In this document: one piece after another, positions 13,496 to 27,560 of the stretch | Position numbering within the stretch: the first letter of the stretch is position 1 | Layout of the letters: every line of letters starts with the position of its first letter | NCBI RefSeq assembly: GCF_021155765.1 | Contig: NC_060118.1 | Location: forward strand, 13,280,146 to 13,344,145 | Source: Diprion similis | Lineage: Eukaryota > Arthropoda > Insecta > Hymenoptera > Diprionidae | Direction: 5' to 3' | Length of the DNA: 64,000 nucleotides | The notes under the pieces: model-generated | What the model was told of the DNA's origin: nothing | Database searches by the model: none | The model's input: only the letters and a program-made list of their open reading frames with translations | Position numbers and translations under genes: made by a program

Positions 13496-15190
13496 TATTG
13501 ACAACGATCGTCTTTCTCGTAGCAAAACGGAGGTACTGCAGTGCAGAAAATTCCACCACTTATTTTTACACACTTTCTTCCTTCGGCAGGGGATGACGGA
13601 CTGGGATTTCGGACATTACCAGGTAATATTTCGCCGTGGTATGAAATGAACAGTTTCAAGGCCACGGGTGGATACAAAGCTGCAACCACCGTTTCTACGC
13701 TGTATAAATCCGAAGTTGGGGTGACACCGTTGCGTGGGAGAGAATAGAGAGAAGCGAGAATCCGCGGCAAAGACAATGAATTTTCCCTCCCTTTGCATAA
13801 TGGATGACGGGACAAACTGTCGGGTCCATCTTCGTCCCCCTTCACCTCTCGCCTCTCGCGTGGCTTCTTCTTACCGTCCCGCAACGAGAAAATCCCGTAT
13901 TCTAAACGCAATCTACGGCTCTGGACACACTCGTTCAATTTTCATTTACTCTTGATCGCGTCTCAGCGTTTTCTAGTTTCTTTGGCTGACGCGCTCTTTT
14001 TCTCTATTTTTTACTTCACTTCGTTTGCGAGACAATCGGCGGGAGAAAAGACCGAGCAGATGGAGAAAATAATATTAGGAAAAAGAAAAACCATTCGCAA
14101 TGTCACATCGTCTGCACGTCGGTAAAAATACCCCCTGTAGACACCTTAAGGAAAGTCCTTAATTCTTATACAGTAACTTTCTCTTCTTTTTTGACAATTT
14201 TAGGCTTTCTCGCCCGAGTTTTTTCCCCCCCTTCTTTCCATTTCGTTACCGTTCATTCTTCGCATTCCTGACGACGATGGTGAGGTTTTTTTTTTTTCTT
14301 TCTCCCACCCTTCGATCTTTTCTTACCACTGTTTTCAAACGTGCCGCTAAATGCTTGACGATTGTCGAACGATGGTGAAAAAAAGGTCGAAGGAAAGAAA
14401 GAAAGAAAAAGAAAGAAAGAAAGAACCAGAAAGTCATTTGGCGGGCTAACAAAAGTCAAAGTAAAAGTAAAACTCTGCTAAAATGTGTAACCTATAGGTA
14501 TATATAATCGTGTGCGATAAAAAGTAGGAACAGAAGAAGGGGTATTATCGCAAGGTGGAAACGTGGAAGAAGGGAGAATAAGGGGGCTAAATTGTCCGAG
14601 TAAAAACATCGTCGAATTAACTTTCTAGTCACGGGCGAATTCACGCGGGCAGGAAAGTAAAGTAGAGCGAAAGAGGGAAACGGTTTCATTAATATTTATC
14701 TTCGGGGGTGCCTCTCGCCTTACACCCGGACAAGACAATCTCGGAGACACGCTTCCAGCTCATTCATATTGCACCTCTGAGAGACGTTCATTCACACGCC
14801 CTGAAACGCTCGAATTCAATACAGGAGACCCACAGCTCGCACGGCTGCTGCGGGATGAAGACGCGTTTCCCCCCCTCCTCCAAATGCATCAGATTAGAAG
14901 AATCCATCCCCCTATGATTATTGGATAACGCAGGGTTTAATCAACCCCTATGTGTCCGTGCGGTCCCACCAAATTATTCCATTCCCCTTGTCCCTCCCGG
15001 GTTCCGCCCCTTTGTTATTTACGGATTTTTAACAACGCGTTGACAGATCCTTAACCCTTAATTTACACCGTAGTATACGGTGTCATTGTGATTCCTTCAG
15101 GTTTACAGTTTTGTGTTAGAATGCGCGGCGTGAAACGAAACCGTGTTTTATACTTCTGACGAAAGGACGATAGAAGTTTTTCTCCAGATT

Positions 15191-15785
15191 TGTTTTTTAA
15201 TTTCCATGCCCACGGGGCTTAAGCGCTTTCAAATTGATAAAAAAAAAAACATTCACTGAAAATTTGATCTTTCCACATAAATTCTAAGAATTTCTTATGG
15301 AAATGACGTGGGAAGAACTTTTTTTTCTTCTTTGAAATTGTACAAGTCGTTGAGGAATATACGGAAATTAATGAAAAATGCATATTTTTATAGAGATTCG
15401 AACTCGCTACAAAAAGGCTCGGATGCATAATGTTGGTAAATGAAAGCGTTCGTATGTTAATTAACGTTCAAAGTTTAATCGAATTCGTTGATTAACATAC
15501 GAACGTTTTCATTTGCGAATATTATGCATACGAGCTTTTTTCTAAAGCGTTCAATTCTCGACAAAAATATATATTTTTCATTATTTTCGGTATATTTGTG
15601 AACGACTTGTAAAATGTCAAACAGGAAAAAAGTTTTTCCCATTTTATTTCCATCAAATACTTCACAAAGCGATCACAAAGCGGATTATATTAGAGTTGAT
15701 GCAGAGAGGTCAAATTTTCAGGGAATTTTCATTTTTATCAATTTGAAAGCGTTTAAGCCCCTGGGAGCATGAGAATTAAAAAACA
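15191..15785. mobile_element. Long foldback element (about 595 bp)
   Basis: Ends TGTTTTTTAATTTCCATGCCC and its complement GGGAGCATGAGAATTAAAAAACA. The palindrome runs to the centre near 15478, where CGTTCGTATGTTAATTAACG meets GATTAACATACGAACG. Non-coding. The family-1 MITE begins about 90 bp further on. A decayed half copy lies at 36370-36577. Confidence 0.75.
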
Positions 15786-15876
15786 TCCCTATTAAGGACC
15801 GTATTATTATTCCTCATAACTGCATCGTGTCTGGAATTCTTTATACTAAAGTATATATTTATATACATATATATTA

Positions 15877-16435
15877 GGGTGGCGCAAAAAAACCAAGCAT
15901 TTTTTTTTTTTTTGAGTCTCGTGTGACAAAATGTTAGTTTTTCATGTTTTAAGAGGTCGCTCCACATCTTTTAAAACGTCAAAAATCGATTTTTTTTTAA
16001 AATTTTTTTTCTCGTTACGGTATAATTTTATAGGCAAAAAAAAAAAAAGTTTCCAAAAGTTTCAGTTCAAAATTTGAATTTTGAAAGGTCGCTCATAATT
16101 TTTTTTCAATTTTTTGGTGCATTTCTTTAGATCTTTTCGAGAGACCTTTTAATATTCATATTCAAATTTCATAAATTTTTCTTCTTTTATTTAGTAAGAA
16201 AGAATCGATAACAATACACCACGACATGAATTAAAAATCAAACAAAATACTGAAAATATAATTTTTTTAATTTAATTTCTTGACGATTTTTGGCATTTTA
16301 AAAAATTTGGAGCGACCTCTTAAAAAATTTTTTTTTTTGAGCTGTCCTTTAGAGTGGGCTCTTAAAACATCAAAAACTAACATTTTGTCACACGAGACTC
16401 AAAAAAAACAAAAAGTCGGTTTTTTTGCACCACCC
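15877..16435. mobile_element. MITE-like foldback element, family 1, copy 1 (559 bp)
   Basis: Inverted ends GGGTGGCGCAAAAAAACC and GGTTTTTTTGCACCACCC, flanked by TA on both sides, with homologous arms running inward (GAGTCTCGTGTGACAAAATGTTAG and its complement). No coding potential. The TA flank suggests a Tc1/mariner-type or similar source. A reverse-oriented copy is at 40298-40899. Confidence 0.85.
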
Positions 16436-19400
16436 TAATATATATATATACAATATATATATATGCTTATTTACAAAGTATACGACCAACGAATGGGGTT
16501 ACATAGATACGGTTATATTGGGCAATAAAATTATTCACCGCTGGTTGTTGGTTGCTTCTATATGCGAGTATGTAGCCCGTTACATCGGTGCGAGCAGCTG
16601 AGCAAATGCGATAAACCGTGCCTATTTCAATGTACATATAATTTTATGCCGTTCGAATCCCTTTCCAGTGACACAGCAAAAGAGGGAAGAAGAGAGGAGA
16701 AGGATCAATCAATTCGCCTCCACCCATTCCTCGGTGAGTCAATAAATATTAAATCCGATATCTGTCTCTTCGAGCGGGTCACGAGTTACATCGTGCATGA
16801 AAAGCGGCGAAATTTTCACTCGATCAGAGTATTTTATAGACAGTAAAGGATACATGATTATACCTATTTAAAAAATCAAAAATGCTTTCTCAAACTCTGC
16901 ACAAAATTGAATCCTCAACGTTCGCTTCTATGGTACTGCCATGCCAGTAAAGCTTGATGCCAGTGACCGTTGAAACGAGGTGAAAAGTTGGTAATGCCAT
17001 ATACGTGTACGGCAGGTCGAGTCGCCAGTACGGTTCTAGTCTAGTGCCAAGAGTCGTTAAATAAATCTAGATGAAAAAGTCGGAAAGTGGAGTGCGGCTA
17101 GCTGGGGAGATTCAGAAACGAAATGCGGGGGTGGAAAAATGTATCGAAGGAATTCCCGAGGACGTAACAATGCCCGAGTTTTCGGCCATATTTATACGCG
17201 TATGAGGTTGCCATGCGATGTCGTTTCACATGTTGGAAAGCCAAAGTCGCGTACCCTGATCGGTATAGCAGCGTCATCCTGCAGAGGAAACGTGAAGCGA
17301 AGAAGCGGGGGAGTTAGGGGATGATTACCACCCCAAAAGAATCACCTAAATTCGGAATTGCGTCACGCGGTGGAACGAGGTCGTGTTATACTTACATAAA
17401 AGGAAATCTGAGCCGTGGGTTGATATAAGTAGGCTGAAATTTTTCCCGAGGAAATTTCCACCCCGGGGGTGAAAAGAAAGAGGGGCGGGAGGTGACGATG
17501 ATCCAACAATAAAAAGAATTAACAGGATATTTTTTCAAGTGGCCCAATTTAGACGCGAGAAACGGCGACGGGGAAGAGATCCTTCCTCTCGCTTCTCCGT
17601 GCCTCTTAGATCGCTTGTCCTAACACAGATGTCTTCTCTCCGCCCTTTTCCTCCGTCCCTCGATCCTCTCATTCCTCCGGTTTTACAGGCGCGTTTGAGC
17701 GCAATGAAAGTGCTGATTTCGCGTTGGTTGGTATAATACGGTAAGGCATATGAAAAAGAAAATCATCGTCTTGTACTCGCGTTCCGTAGCAGCACGCTGT
17801 AATTCTCTTCGTTCTATCATCGGCCGTCGTTAGGACGACTTCAAATGAAATGACTTCTCACAATATGAGTTTCTCGGTATTGTACAGCTATAAACGGTTT
17901 TACTACCACGGCTCGTTCTCCGCTAACTTCTCTCTCTCTCTCTAACAAGGTGACTGAAAAAATGTTTTAAATCTAGAATACCGAGTGCACGACGAAGTAC
18001 CAACCACCAAAAGTATACAATCTACGATTCATCTCACAACTAGCTGGCCAATGTGACCTTGACTTCGGTGTCTTTGGTTCCAGCAGCAAAAAAAAAACAA
18101 AGAAATTTTAAAACTTTGTCTATACATCCTGTGCAGCGAAACCCTCAAGAAGCTTGTATAGCTCGAGGGAACGAGCTCGCCAAACTGAAGACGAGGTTTT
18201 TTCGCGAACAATGTCTGGCCAGCTCGTAATTCCGCGAATTTTGAGATGGGACAGGTTTTATGTATTGTTCGCGAAAGTACCTACAGACCATGAAAAGTTT
18301 CACGAGTCTGTTGCTCTCTTCGCTCGTCTTTTTTTCTCTCCCTCTCCCCTCCCTCACGCGAGTCTAGGAATAATATTGCATGTATAAATATATACAACAA
18401 GAATGTATCACGAGAGACACTGGGCTTCGAAAATTAAACTTCGAGTCTCTCGCGTTCGAGAGCGAAATTGATTTCGGTCTTTACGTGCCTACAGAGAACG
18501 ACGCGTTCTCGTTATAAGTATCCTGCTTCGCTAGCCTCGCGATAAAAGATAAGAGATTGTGGGGTTAATATTTCTTCCCTGAAGATGAAAGTTGATTATC
18601 AGTTTTAGAGTTACCCCGAGACTCGGTCCTCCAGCCTTTATCGCCGAGGCTGATAAAAACTTTAAATATAGATATACCTCCTTGTGCGCCTGCAGCTCCA
18701 CGTGCTCCTGCACAAACGGCCAAAATTCCAGTTCAATTTTCCACCCTCTCAATCGACGCACACTCGCCTTGTTAAAATTCTCGCCCCGATGCTCGCCGAG
18801 ACGATTTGTAACGCGTGTACAGGGCCATAAAAGTTCGCAGGGCTTGAGGTGCGGAGCTTCTCTCGGGGCTCGATCGGCTCCAGTCATATTTCAAGCGAGA
18901 TGTTGAAGAAGGGGTGAGAGAAGCGAAGGAGAGAGAGATCAACAAGGGAACAGGATTCCGCCCGAGATCCTGAGAGAACCAACCACCTACCTACCCTTAT
19001 ACATCTGTCCGCGAGTGAAAAAGCTTATCGAATATTTTGGACACCTATCACACCTTCTGTTTCGCCCCCCACCCCCACCCCCGGTCGTTTCGAGGTCGAT
19101 TGGATGCCACCCTAGCTACGTGTGTGCCGGAGAGCCGGAGAAAAAGAGAAGTAAAACGAGTCGGAACTACGGGTTGCGGTTATATCTGACAGCTGAGCAG
19201 CGTGACGACAAGATACAAGCTTTCAGTAGGGAGATGGGTGGGCGCGTACTTCGGTATGGTGAGAGAAAGAAAGAAAGAGAGAAAAAAAAAGATGGAATGG
19301 ACAAGTAAAAGAAAATAAGAAGAAGAAAAAAATCAACCCCCGCCCGGGCAAAAGAGGAGAGTAAATTAATGGCCTTGCGGAGATTTGACGATCAATCAAT

Positions 19401-21662
19401 TTCAACTGACGAAGACTACCTATAACGACATCTGGGAGGGGGGTGAGGAGATGTTCGGGTTCCTTCGAGCTGCAGGATCAACTTATCCCGATTTAATGAA
19501 AATCGTTATTTTTTTTTTTTTTTTTTTTTTATTACAATTTTGAGACGCGTATCAGATTTCACGTTGGTCTTGAGAATTCGTCAGGTCCTTGAAAAAGATA
19601 TTCAAGGCTTCACGAATTCCTCGAGCGGTGATGTGGAGGAAATGAACAGTCGGATGAATCCGAAGAAAGAATGTTTTGAGACTGAAGCTAGAAGCTTATG
19701 CCTATTTTTACTTATCTTTAGTTTCCTGGGGTTCCTCAAACGATTCGGATCTGAAACGTCTCGAATCAACGATCCAAGGTCCAATTCGACTCGAGGAATT
19801 GAGAATTGAGGGGATATGAGGAAACAGAGGAAACGAGGATCCTCCTGATGAACTTCCGCTGCATCGAGCTGTGATGGGGGACCCCTGGATCAAGGGTGGG
19901 GTTGGGTTAGGTTAGTTAAAGCTTCAGCCACGGTGTTCCGCGAGGCGGTGGTGGCTTCTACGTAAATGGAAGGTAGGCGGGAGGGCGGTTTTTGCCGAGA
20001 GAATAGGGGCGAGTCCCTTGAGGGATGCGGACCGCGAAATGAACCCAGTGTAGTGAGCCAAACCGATAAAAATATGCCGATGTGGCCGCCTCGGCACGGG
20101 TTATATTTGTTCGAGGAAACTCGCTCGGGATTACAGAATAAGCTCTTGTTCTCTACAAGCGTTGTGTATCTAAAACGCGTAGCCGCAGATTTAAAAGTGA
20201 TGGAAATGGCGTCGGGGAGAAAGAGAGGCGGAACTGCGTCACCGAAGGGGTGGGTTTCGCATCCCTTGCGTGAAAATAACGCAAGTCTGATGATCGGTTG
20301 ATGGAACGGAGAGAATTGAATTTTCGCTGACTTTTTTTGCGCGACGCATTTTCGCAAAAGGTAATTAGCGAGGACCCGCGAATGGACAGAGCGAAATTAC
20401 CTTCTCGTGAAAGACCCTGAGTGACGTAGACGAGCCTCGCCGTTTTGTTACTGCGAGGTTACTTACTGCGAAGGCAAAGCGTTGAGTAACACTGGTTAAG
20501 ACGAATTTTGAGGCTGATTATAGATGTGGAATTTTAATTTCTTCTACGTAACGAAAGGAATGAAAGAATTGTTTTATTAGATGAAGTTTGTTCTTGAAGA
20601 AACCAGGACGATATTTTGGATTTAAAGACAAATTACACATTTTTTTTTTGAACATTTGTTGCAAACAATGATTAAAGAAATTTCAGTTTTGAATTTGAAT
20701 CACTTTTATTGAAAAAATAATAATTGATAATAAATAAAGTTTTAACAAATTACTACCGTCACCAGTTAAGTCGGTGCTCGCGTGAACAGAGTAGAACGAT
20801 CGATCCTAAGATTTGTACAAAAATGAGCATAATCTTAACGCCAAAACTTAATATCACAATCAAAGATCTTTCTTTTCGTGCCTACAAGAGGGTACCTCGT
20901 CGTTTTAAGTCTGCACTTTAGGACGACTTTGGCGGTAAATCAGTCGTTAATTAACAAGTTGCGCGATGATGCGTGTGCATGTATTATAAACAGCGGATAG
21001 TAAAATTGAGGAATTTAATTCCGCCCCTGGTTAACATCAATCTGTAATTCCCGAGAGTGATACAAGCCTCGGTAGGTACACGCGTCAGTCATCCAGTCAG
21101 TCTCGCTCTGGCTCATCGTAGTAAATGTAAATTCAAATATTCAAGCGAAATCCCGGAGCGCGCGTCCAACGCGTCCGAGGTTCATTGAAACTAATTAACA
21201 CTCGAGCATCGACCTTTGGAGCAGAGTAATTATTCCATTGAAGAGGGACAAAAAGGAAGGATCATTAGATGAAAATAAAAACAACACCTCTAGACGAAAA
21301 TAGACGAAAATAGACGTAAAAATGTGTAAAAAGATTTATCACTCGGGGAAAAAAGTGTGGCGAGAAGACGGAGAAGAGCGTTCGATGTACCTACGTCGTA
21401 TGGACCCACGTATGCAAAACGAAGAGGAGGCTCTTCTGATCTGCTTTGTAAATCTGCAATTAGGCTCGTCGCCCAGCCGACAAACGATATTGCGAATGAT
21501 GTTCGCTGAACGCGGATGAATAATGCATGCAATGACGGTGGATTGAAGAAAAATGTATTCATGTCATATTCCGATACGTAATAATTTGATAAATCCAGGT
21601 CCGTATAACGAGAAAACCAAGGAGTTAATCAGTCGTGAAATTTGGTGTAGATTTTTCCGGGA

Positions 21663-22196
21663 ATCTTGTGAAATCTTCTGTACCTAATCTTTGAATTTTA
21701 ATGAAATCTTTTGAAATCCACTGAAATCCTTTGAAATCTTTGCAATCTTTGAAATCTTTGAAATCTTCTGTAACTTTTAAATCACGTGAAATTTTTTGAA
21801 ACGCTTTGAAATCCTCGAAATTTTTTGAAATTATTGAAATATTCTGTAATCTTTGAACTCTCGTGAAATCTTCGGAAATCTCTGAAAAACTCTTGAAATC
21901 TTCTCAAATCTTTTGAAATCCCTTGAAATCTTCTGTAACTTTCAAATCACGTGAAATTTTTAGAAATGTTTTGAAATCTTTTGAAATCCCTTGAAATCTT
22001 TGAAATTTCATGAAATCTTTTTAAGTCTTCTAAAATCATCTGAAACCTTTTAGGATTTATTGAAATCCGTTGAAATATCTGGAATTATCTTTTGAAAAAA
22101 TTCTTTAAAATCCCACGAAGTCTCTTGTAATCATTTAAATTCGTTTAAAATCCGTGAAATCTTCTAAAATCTTTGTAATCTTGAAATCAAGTGTTA
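21663..22196. repeat. Degenerate GAAATCTTT minisatellite
   Basis: About 530 bp built from variants of TTGAAATCTTTTGAAATCC, with units of roughly 9-18 bp and substitutions throughout. No stable open frame. It looks like an old, diverged tandem array. Confidence 0.8.
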
Positions 22197-25100
22197 CACA
22201 TCAAATGGGGCTGAGTGACGAACCCCTCGGAGAGAACACATTAAAACATCAAAAACGATCAAAAGGTATCCGGGAAAATCGGGCCGTAATCTTGACCGGC
22301 AAACGGCGCGCATTAAATTTGTGTAATTGGATGATTACGAAATGACGAAGGCAAAGACGAAGCCCTGCAGGACGGTGTGCATTATACGAACAAATATTGA
22401 TCCTGGTTGCAATGCCGCGAGCCAGCGCGGCAGCGGCGTCCTGCTCCGCGTACAAATCGATCCCGATAATTCGAGGGCAATCAAGACCGGGCGCAATGTG
22501 TGTACCTTCGCGTGTATGTAGATACGTGATTAGATTGTCCTGGAGCTCCAGACTCGACCACCAGCTATGCCCAACCCGGTTAACACGATAAACGCGTCAC
22601 AATTACCGGGGCGACGTGGTTCGACTACCGTTATTCGTCTTAAGTCGGTCTCAACTTTTCAATGTTGCGAAACGAGGTAATGAGAAAAGGCACAAGAATC
22701 ACACGTGCGGCATCTTTTTTAATTAATGAGAAGACAAGATTTTATTTTAATACGTGTATTAGGTATATTAGAATGTTTTAGAAGAAAATATTATAATAAT
22801 TATCGAGTCAAGTATGTGGAGTGGAGACTTGTACTCCTTTTCGATCTTGCAGAGACAACGGGTTACAAATATCTAAGTAGCGATTTACCGACTGAGCCAA
22901 TCTATAGATGCAGCATGACGCCATAAAATCGCCTCGAAATGATTCGTTCATTATATACCGATCATCAGGCTTGTCGAAGACCTGCCAAGTGCAGATAAAA
23001 GCATAGATATATACTACTACACCTCTCTATCTATATATATATACCTACATATATCGAAGGTCGTTTATCCGAACGAATTTCCTCGATCTCCTCTCTCCTC
23101 GCCATACCGTCACTTTTACGAGGCCGAAAAGTAAGAGCGAACTCAAGTTTTCTCCCTAATCAAGATACACACGAGGCTGCTATCATGGCTGCCGGAGTAT
23201 CAGGATCGAGTTAGCGAATCTTCCTATATTGTCTGTTTCCGGGAATCGAAGATGGAAGAAGGATAGAGAGAAAGTGGCTGATCTGCTCGGCGCCAAAATT
23301 GTTTCAATAGATATCCATAAATTGGACAGATCGCGAATATCGCTTCGTGGAATGTCAAGTACATATGTTGACCTGCGCATTGAACTGCAGAAAGTAAATC
23401 AAAAGGATAAACAAACACAGAAAATTGCATACAAATTTAATGGAAAAGGTTTGTACTCCGAAATCTACGGAAGGATTTCGCTGGTATCGGGAGGAAAACT
23501 TTCATCTCTCTATCACTTTGCGAAATTGCATCATTGCCATTCGTATTCATCGGATGCGGTTCTTGAGTCTCGTTGAAAATACGACGGTGAAATTTTATTT
23601 GCATGCATTCGAATGCTTCTTTAGTTGATGATTAATTCCATTTGTGCTCGGCGTCAGGGATACTCGATTCGAAATATTTTATGCCTCGTGAATAAATGGC
23701 GGATAAAGGTAATCGGGTATAATGAAATAATAATTATAATAAGAGTGTGTATAATAAAAATGAAGTAATTAAATACAATAAACGATAAAGTTAAAGTTCA
23801 TAGTCATTATATATGATCAAAGTTAACTCGGTGATTATAATGCCGACGTGTTTTTAACGTGCTTCCGGAATCTTTCGTGATCTCTTGGCCACCAAGCGAA
23901 TAACAAGTCGTAAATGATTTTATACGGTGGAAAATTGTCTGCAAACTTACACTGCAGTCTAGTAAAATGTTTTTTCTTACGTCGATTTGAGAGAGGAATT
24001 TTGTAACTCAAAAATTATGCAACGTTTTTTGGGCAATTCTTACGAAATTTTTTCCCTCTGCGGGAAAAAACTTTCTCGTTCTTGAAATCAGTAAAAACTA
24101 GCGAAATCTTTCGAAATCCGACCTGTCTTTTAATAAAAAAGTGAAAGAAAAACTGACGTGAAGTTTGAAGTGTTACCACGACGATTAATAATTGTCGATA
24201 AAACCTGCGATCCACAACGCTTTGAAGATTCGTGATCTTGTCTGTATCGTAAGACTTAATCTTGATTTAATTTTTTGCTTCTTTTGCCTCACGATTGATT
24301 TAGAAACACAAAATCGACACAGAAAAATACAATCACGAAAGAAATAATGAAGAGAAAGACATGCGCAAAAGTTTTCGTAGTTGGAAAATTAAAGAAAAGA
24401 AAAATACACTCAACCAGTACAAATCAAGTGGATCATCACGGATCGATTAACATCAGATCGATTTCCTGCTGTTCGAACTTGACAAGTGATCTTAGTTTTT
24501 CGAGCCAGCCATTTATCGCGAAACATGCATTAAAGAATGGGTTGTGAATAATAATTCATGCAAACCGAAAAACGCTACCGCAGCTTTATTCATACACGTC
24601 CACCCAGTAAATGAATAATCTCTAGTACGCATACCTGACATTTGAATGAATATTTAATTTGCGGGAAAGAAATTCATTACGAAAAAAAAATCATGTAACA
24701 AATTCATTCAATCACAGAATTCCTCCTAAATCAAATACGTGTAATCCGTGAGGTCGAAAAAATATATTGAAGTAGGTATAATAATCTGTAGGTATATGAC
24801 AGTAACCGAGGCAGCTAGGCATTATCATCAAGAACGCATTATTTCGGGACAAAAAGAATCTTCGCTGTTTGCACGAGCCAATTAACGCGTAGGCGCTGCT
24901 TTTGATCGCGAAAGGATCAGAATTCCGAATGAAGAAAGACTCGCGTGCGTGTATAGAAGTCAGTTAGAGTTTCTCAGGTGAGGCATAAGCCTTCTTGGAT
25001 TGAATTCATACAGCGACGAGTGCCTCTCGAAATTCAAATCTAATCATCGTCATATCGCGGGCTGGTTGAACGAGCGTATGGAAGCGTATGAAGCGAATTC

Positions 25101-25620
25101 GCGGTTTCGCGGTTTCTTAGAAGCGTCTTGTCTTACATATATATTATATATATATATATACATACATATTATATATTTTCTCAGAAGAAACGGAATTCTA
25201 TGTAAGAGAAGTGACTCGGAATTTTGATAGTCTAATTCGATTCCGCACGCGTCGATTCCACCCCCCCCCCCCTCCGTCCTCACCTCGTCAACGTCGTCGA
25301 ATAAATATAGATTCTGAACGTCGACGCCTCCGTACGCGCTCTGATAAATCAAATCTTAATAGGATCTGGGAAAACATAGGATGGTGAACCCTTTCCTCGG
25401 TAAATTGTTTTCCCAGATGCTGGGCACACGATTATCCAACACGTGGAGATCGAGGCTGGCCACTACTGCATGGCAGGCACGTGCTTCCCACCCTGCCTCG
25501 TCCTGTCATTCCCCAAGTCTCGTCGCGTCATTATTATCACCGTTATTATTCCTCTTGTTTTTCTTATTGTTAATCACAAAACGCGTGCGGTCAATATTAC
25601 TTCTTTTTCGCTTCCCCCTG

Positions 25621-25644
25621 CAGCAGCAGCAGCAGCAGCAGCAG
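25621..25644. repeat. (CAG)8 microsatellite
   Basis: Eight CAG units. Both plus frames across it are open for about 80-90 codons, but neither has splice borders or a recognised protein, so I do not call a gene. Confidence 0.9.
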
Positions 25645-25983
25645 GGATTGTCTTAATGCACAAATTATACGGTAGTCGTTAGACAGCGATTCTGGGTAAG
25701 GAAAACCGCAGGAACCGCAACCGAGATCCAACATGCATGCAGTAATGGAACAGGGTGGGGATAAAAATCCCGAAAATCCAAAAAGCCGAAATTTTTTAGA
25801 TACGAATTTTAAAACAACCAATGATGCGTGTACTGAACTCGAGATTTTTGAAAATTAATACAATGAAATAACTATTCCCGAAGTTTTCACTTAATGAAAC
25901 ACTTTTCGTTTTTTACCATCAAATCAATTCATTTTTGTTCTACTTTGAACAAATTCATTGAAATTTTTTTTTTTTTTTTTTTC

Positions 25984-26261
25984 TGGGACACGACGGCCAC
26001 CCTCTAAAAAATAGTATAAAAAAAATGGCCTAAAATAGCTGAAGTGTCTAAATTAATGGTCTAAATTTACAACAATCAAAAAAAAATTTTTTTTTATTTC
26101 TGACCCATTTTTTTGGGTCGTTCATTATGCCCCAGATTATATCTCACGCATTGGCCTAAAAATAAGCAAATACATCAAATGTACGATAATTCTGCAGACA
26201 ATAAAAAAAAAAAAAAAAACATTTTTTTGGCCAAATTTTTTAGGGAGGTCGTTGTGCCCCA
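25984..26261. mobile_element. MITE-like element (about 278 bp)
   Basis: The left end TGGGACACGACGGCCACCCTC followed by TAAAAAAT is inverted at the right as ATTTTTTAGGGAGGTCGTTGTGCCCCA. An internal TGACCCATTTTTTTGGGTCG and a TGCCCCA block echo the ends. Interior is A-rich and non-coding. Confidence 0.6.
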
Positions 26262-27099
26262 CCCTCCCTTATACGTTTTGGGACCCTCAATTTTATTGAT
26301 TCTCCAAGATAACAAAATATTTCGCATTTTTGCACCCCGCACCCACACCAATGCCAGGTATCGAACGGCGTGTCGGCTGCGGGAGATGAAAACGAGAAAA
26401 CTGACAGGAGGCAGTTTACACCTTTTGTTAATTACACGCGTCATCGAAGCCCGATATTGTTTTCCATTTTACCGGAATATCAGCCGCGCAGCATCGAGTC
26501 CCCGGGGGGTTGAGACCTCGCCTGTTTCGAGCCCAGAGGCTCCTGCTTTACGGTGAATAATAAACCGAACGGGTATACGATGACGTATTTATGAAATTCG
26601 GGACAGAAATTCGAATTTATTATATCCACTCCGACCTTATACATATATCCACCCTTCAACCTTCCCCCGATATTACACACCGGCAGTTTTCTTTCCTTCT
26701 CGATCCCTTTTCACGCAGGGGTAGCTGGAATATCCGTTCATCCGAGTTCTCTGCTGAGCAGACAGACCGATTCGACACTGTATTTACTCCACAGACGTAA
26801 ACCATAAACGAGGGGATGAGAGCCCCTGGCTATCTTCGTATAATAACCGAGAGAAGAAACGGCGCGGCGTCACCCTTGAGGTAAACTATTTTTTGCTCGC
26901 CTCCCATAGACGTGCGCCCATAGCTGGTGGGTCTAACTGCGTGTACAGCAAAGCGTAGATAATTTGTAAGATATTTTTAAGCGTCCCTCAACAGATGCCT
27001 AATTGCAATTCTGACCCCGAAATAAGGAGGGGCAACCGAGTTTCTCCCTCGGTCCTCGTATCCCAAAAGCAGCATCCCTAATATCCCAAACAGAAGATG

Positions 27100-27123
27100 C
27101 TGCTGCTGCTGCTGCTGCTGCTG
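27100..27123. repeat. (CTG)8 microsatellite
   Basis: Eight CTG units, the complement of the repeat at 25.6 kb; the minus-strand frame reads poly-Gln but shows no other coding sign. Confidence 0.9.
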
Positions 27124-27454
27124 TCGCTCTATTTGCTTCGTTGAAAACTTACACGCAACATGTAGCCTGTATTTGTATACCTTAACATACGGCTCGTATG
27201 AATAACGCATGAAGAGGATATATTTTCAGAATTTATTTTCTACTTCCCTCGCGTCTTTCATATTTTCAACTTCCGACAATTATTATTTTCCCCCTATTCA
27301 CTCGTGATGTCTGTTCGACTTTCCCGTTTTCTTTTTTTTTTTTTTTTTTTTTCTCCCATCTGATTCTTATTCCTCTCGACACGCGTGTAGAATTTTTTGC
27401 GAAACATTCGTGGCTAAGAAATAGTGTTTCGAATTGTTTTACTTTTGGTGTTAT

Positions 27455-27560
27455 CGTATCTCAAAAGGAAAAAAAACGGAACCCTTATAGGATCACTTTG
27501 TTGTCCGTTTGTCAGGACCCTTTTTATCAGGAACGGATATAGGTGTCAAGTTGAAATTAA
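27455..27560 (-). repeat. Interspersed-repeat tail (AAGTGATCCTATAAGGGTTCCG type)
   Basis: Read on the minus strand: GACAAACGGACAACAAAGTG, then ATCCTATAAGGGTTCCGTTTTTT and CCTTTTGAGATACG. This resembles a tail I recall from abundant insect interspersed repeats; family assignment is from memory and unsearched. Confidence 0.4.

Noticed and set aside
13417..13938. 173-codon minus-strand open frame
   Set aside because: Its 3' part is the TACCGAC foldback arm, and the rest shows no codon or family signal.
19902..19918. GGTTGGGTTAGGTTAG as a telomere tract
   Set aside because: Only two or three units; short interstitial stretches of this kind are common in insects.
25381..25682. Frames over the CAG repeat
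   Set aside because: Poly-Gln or poly-Ala arises from the microsatellite; surrounding residues are not protein-like.
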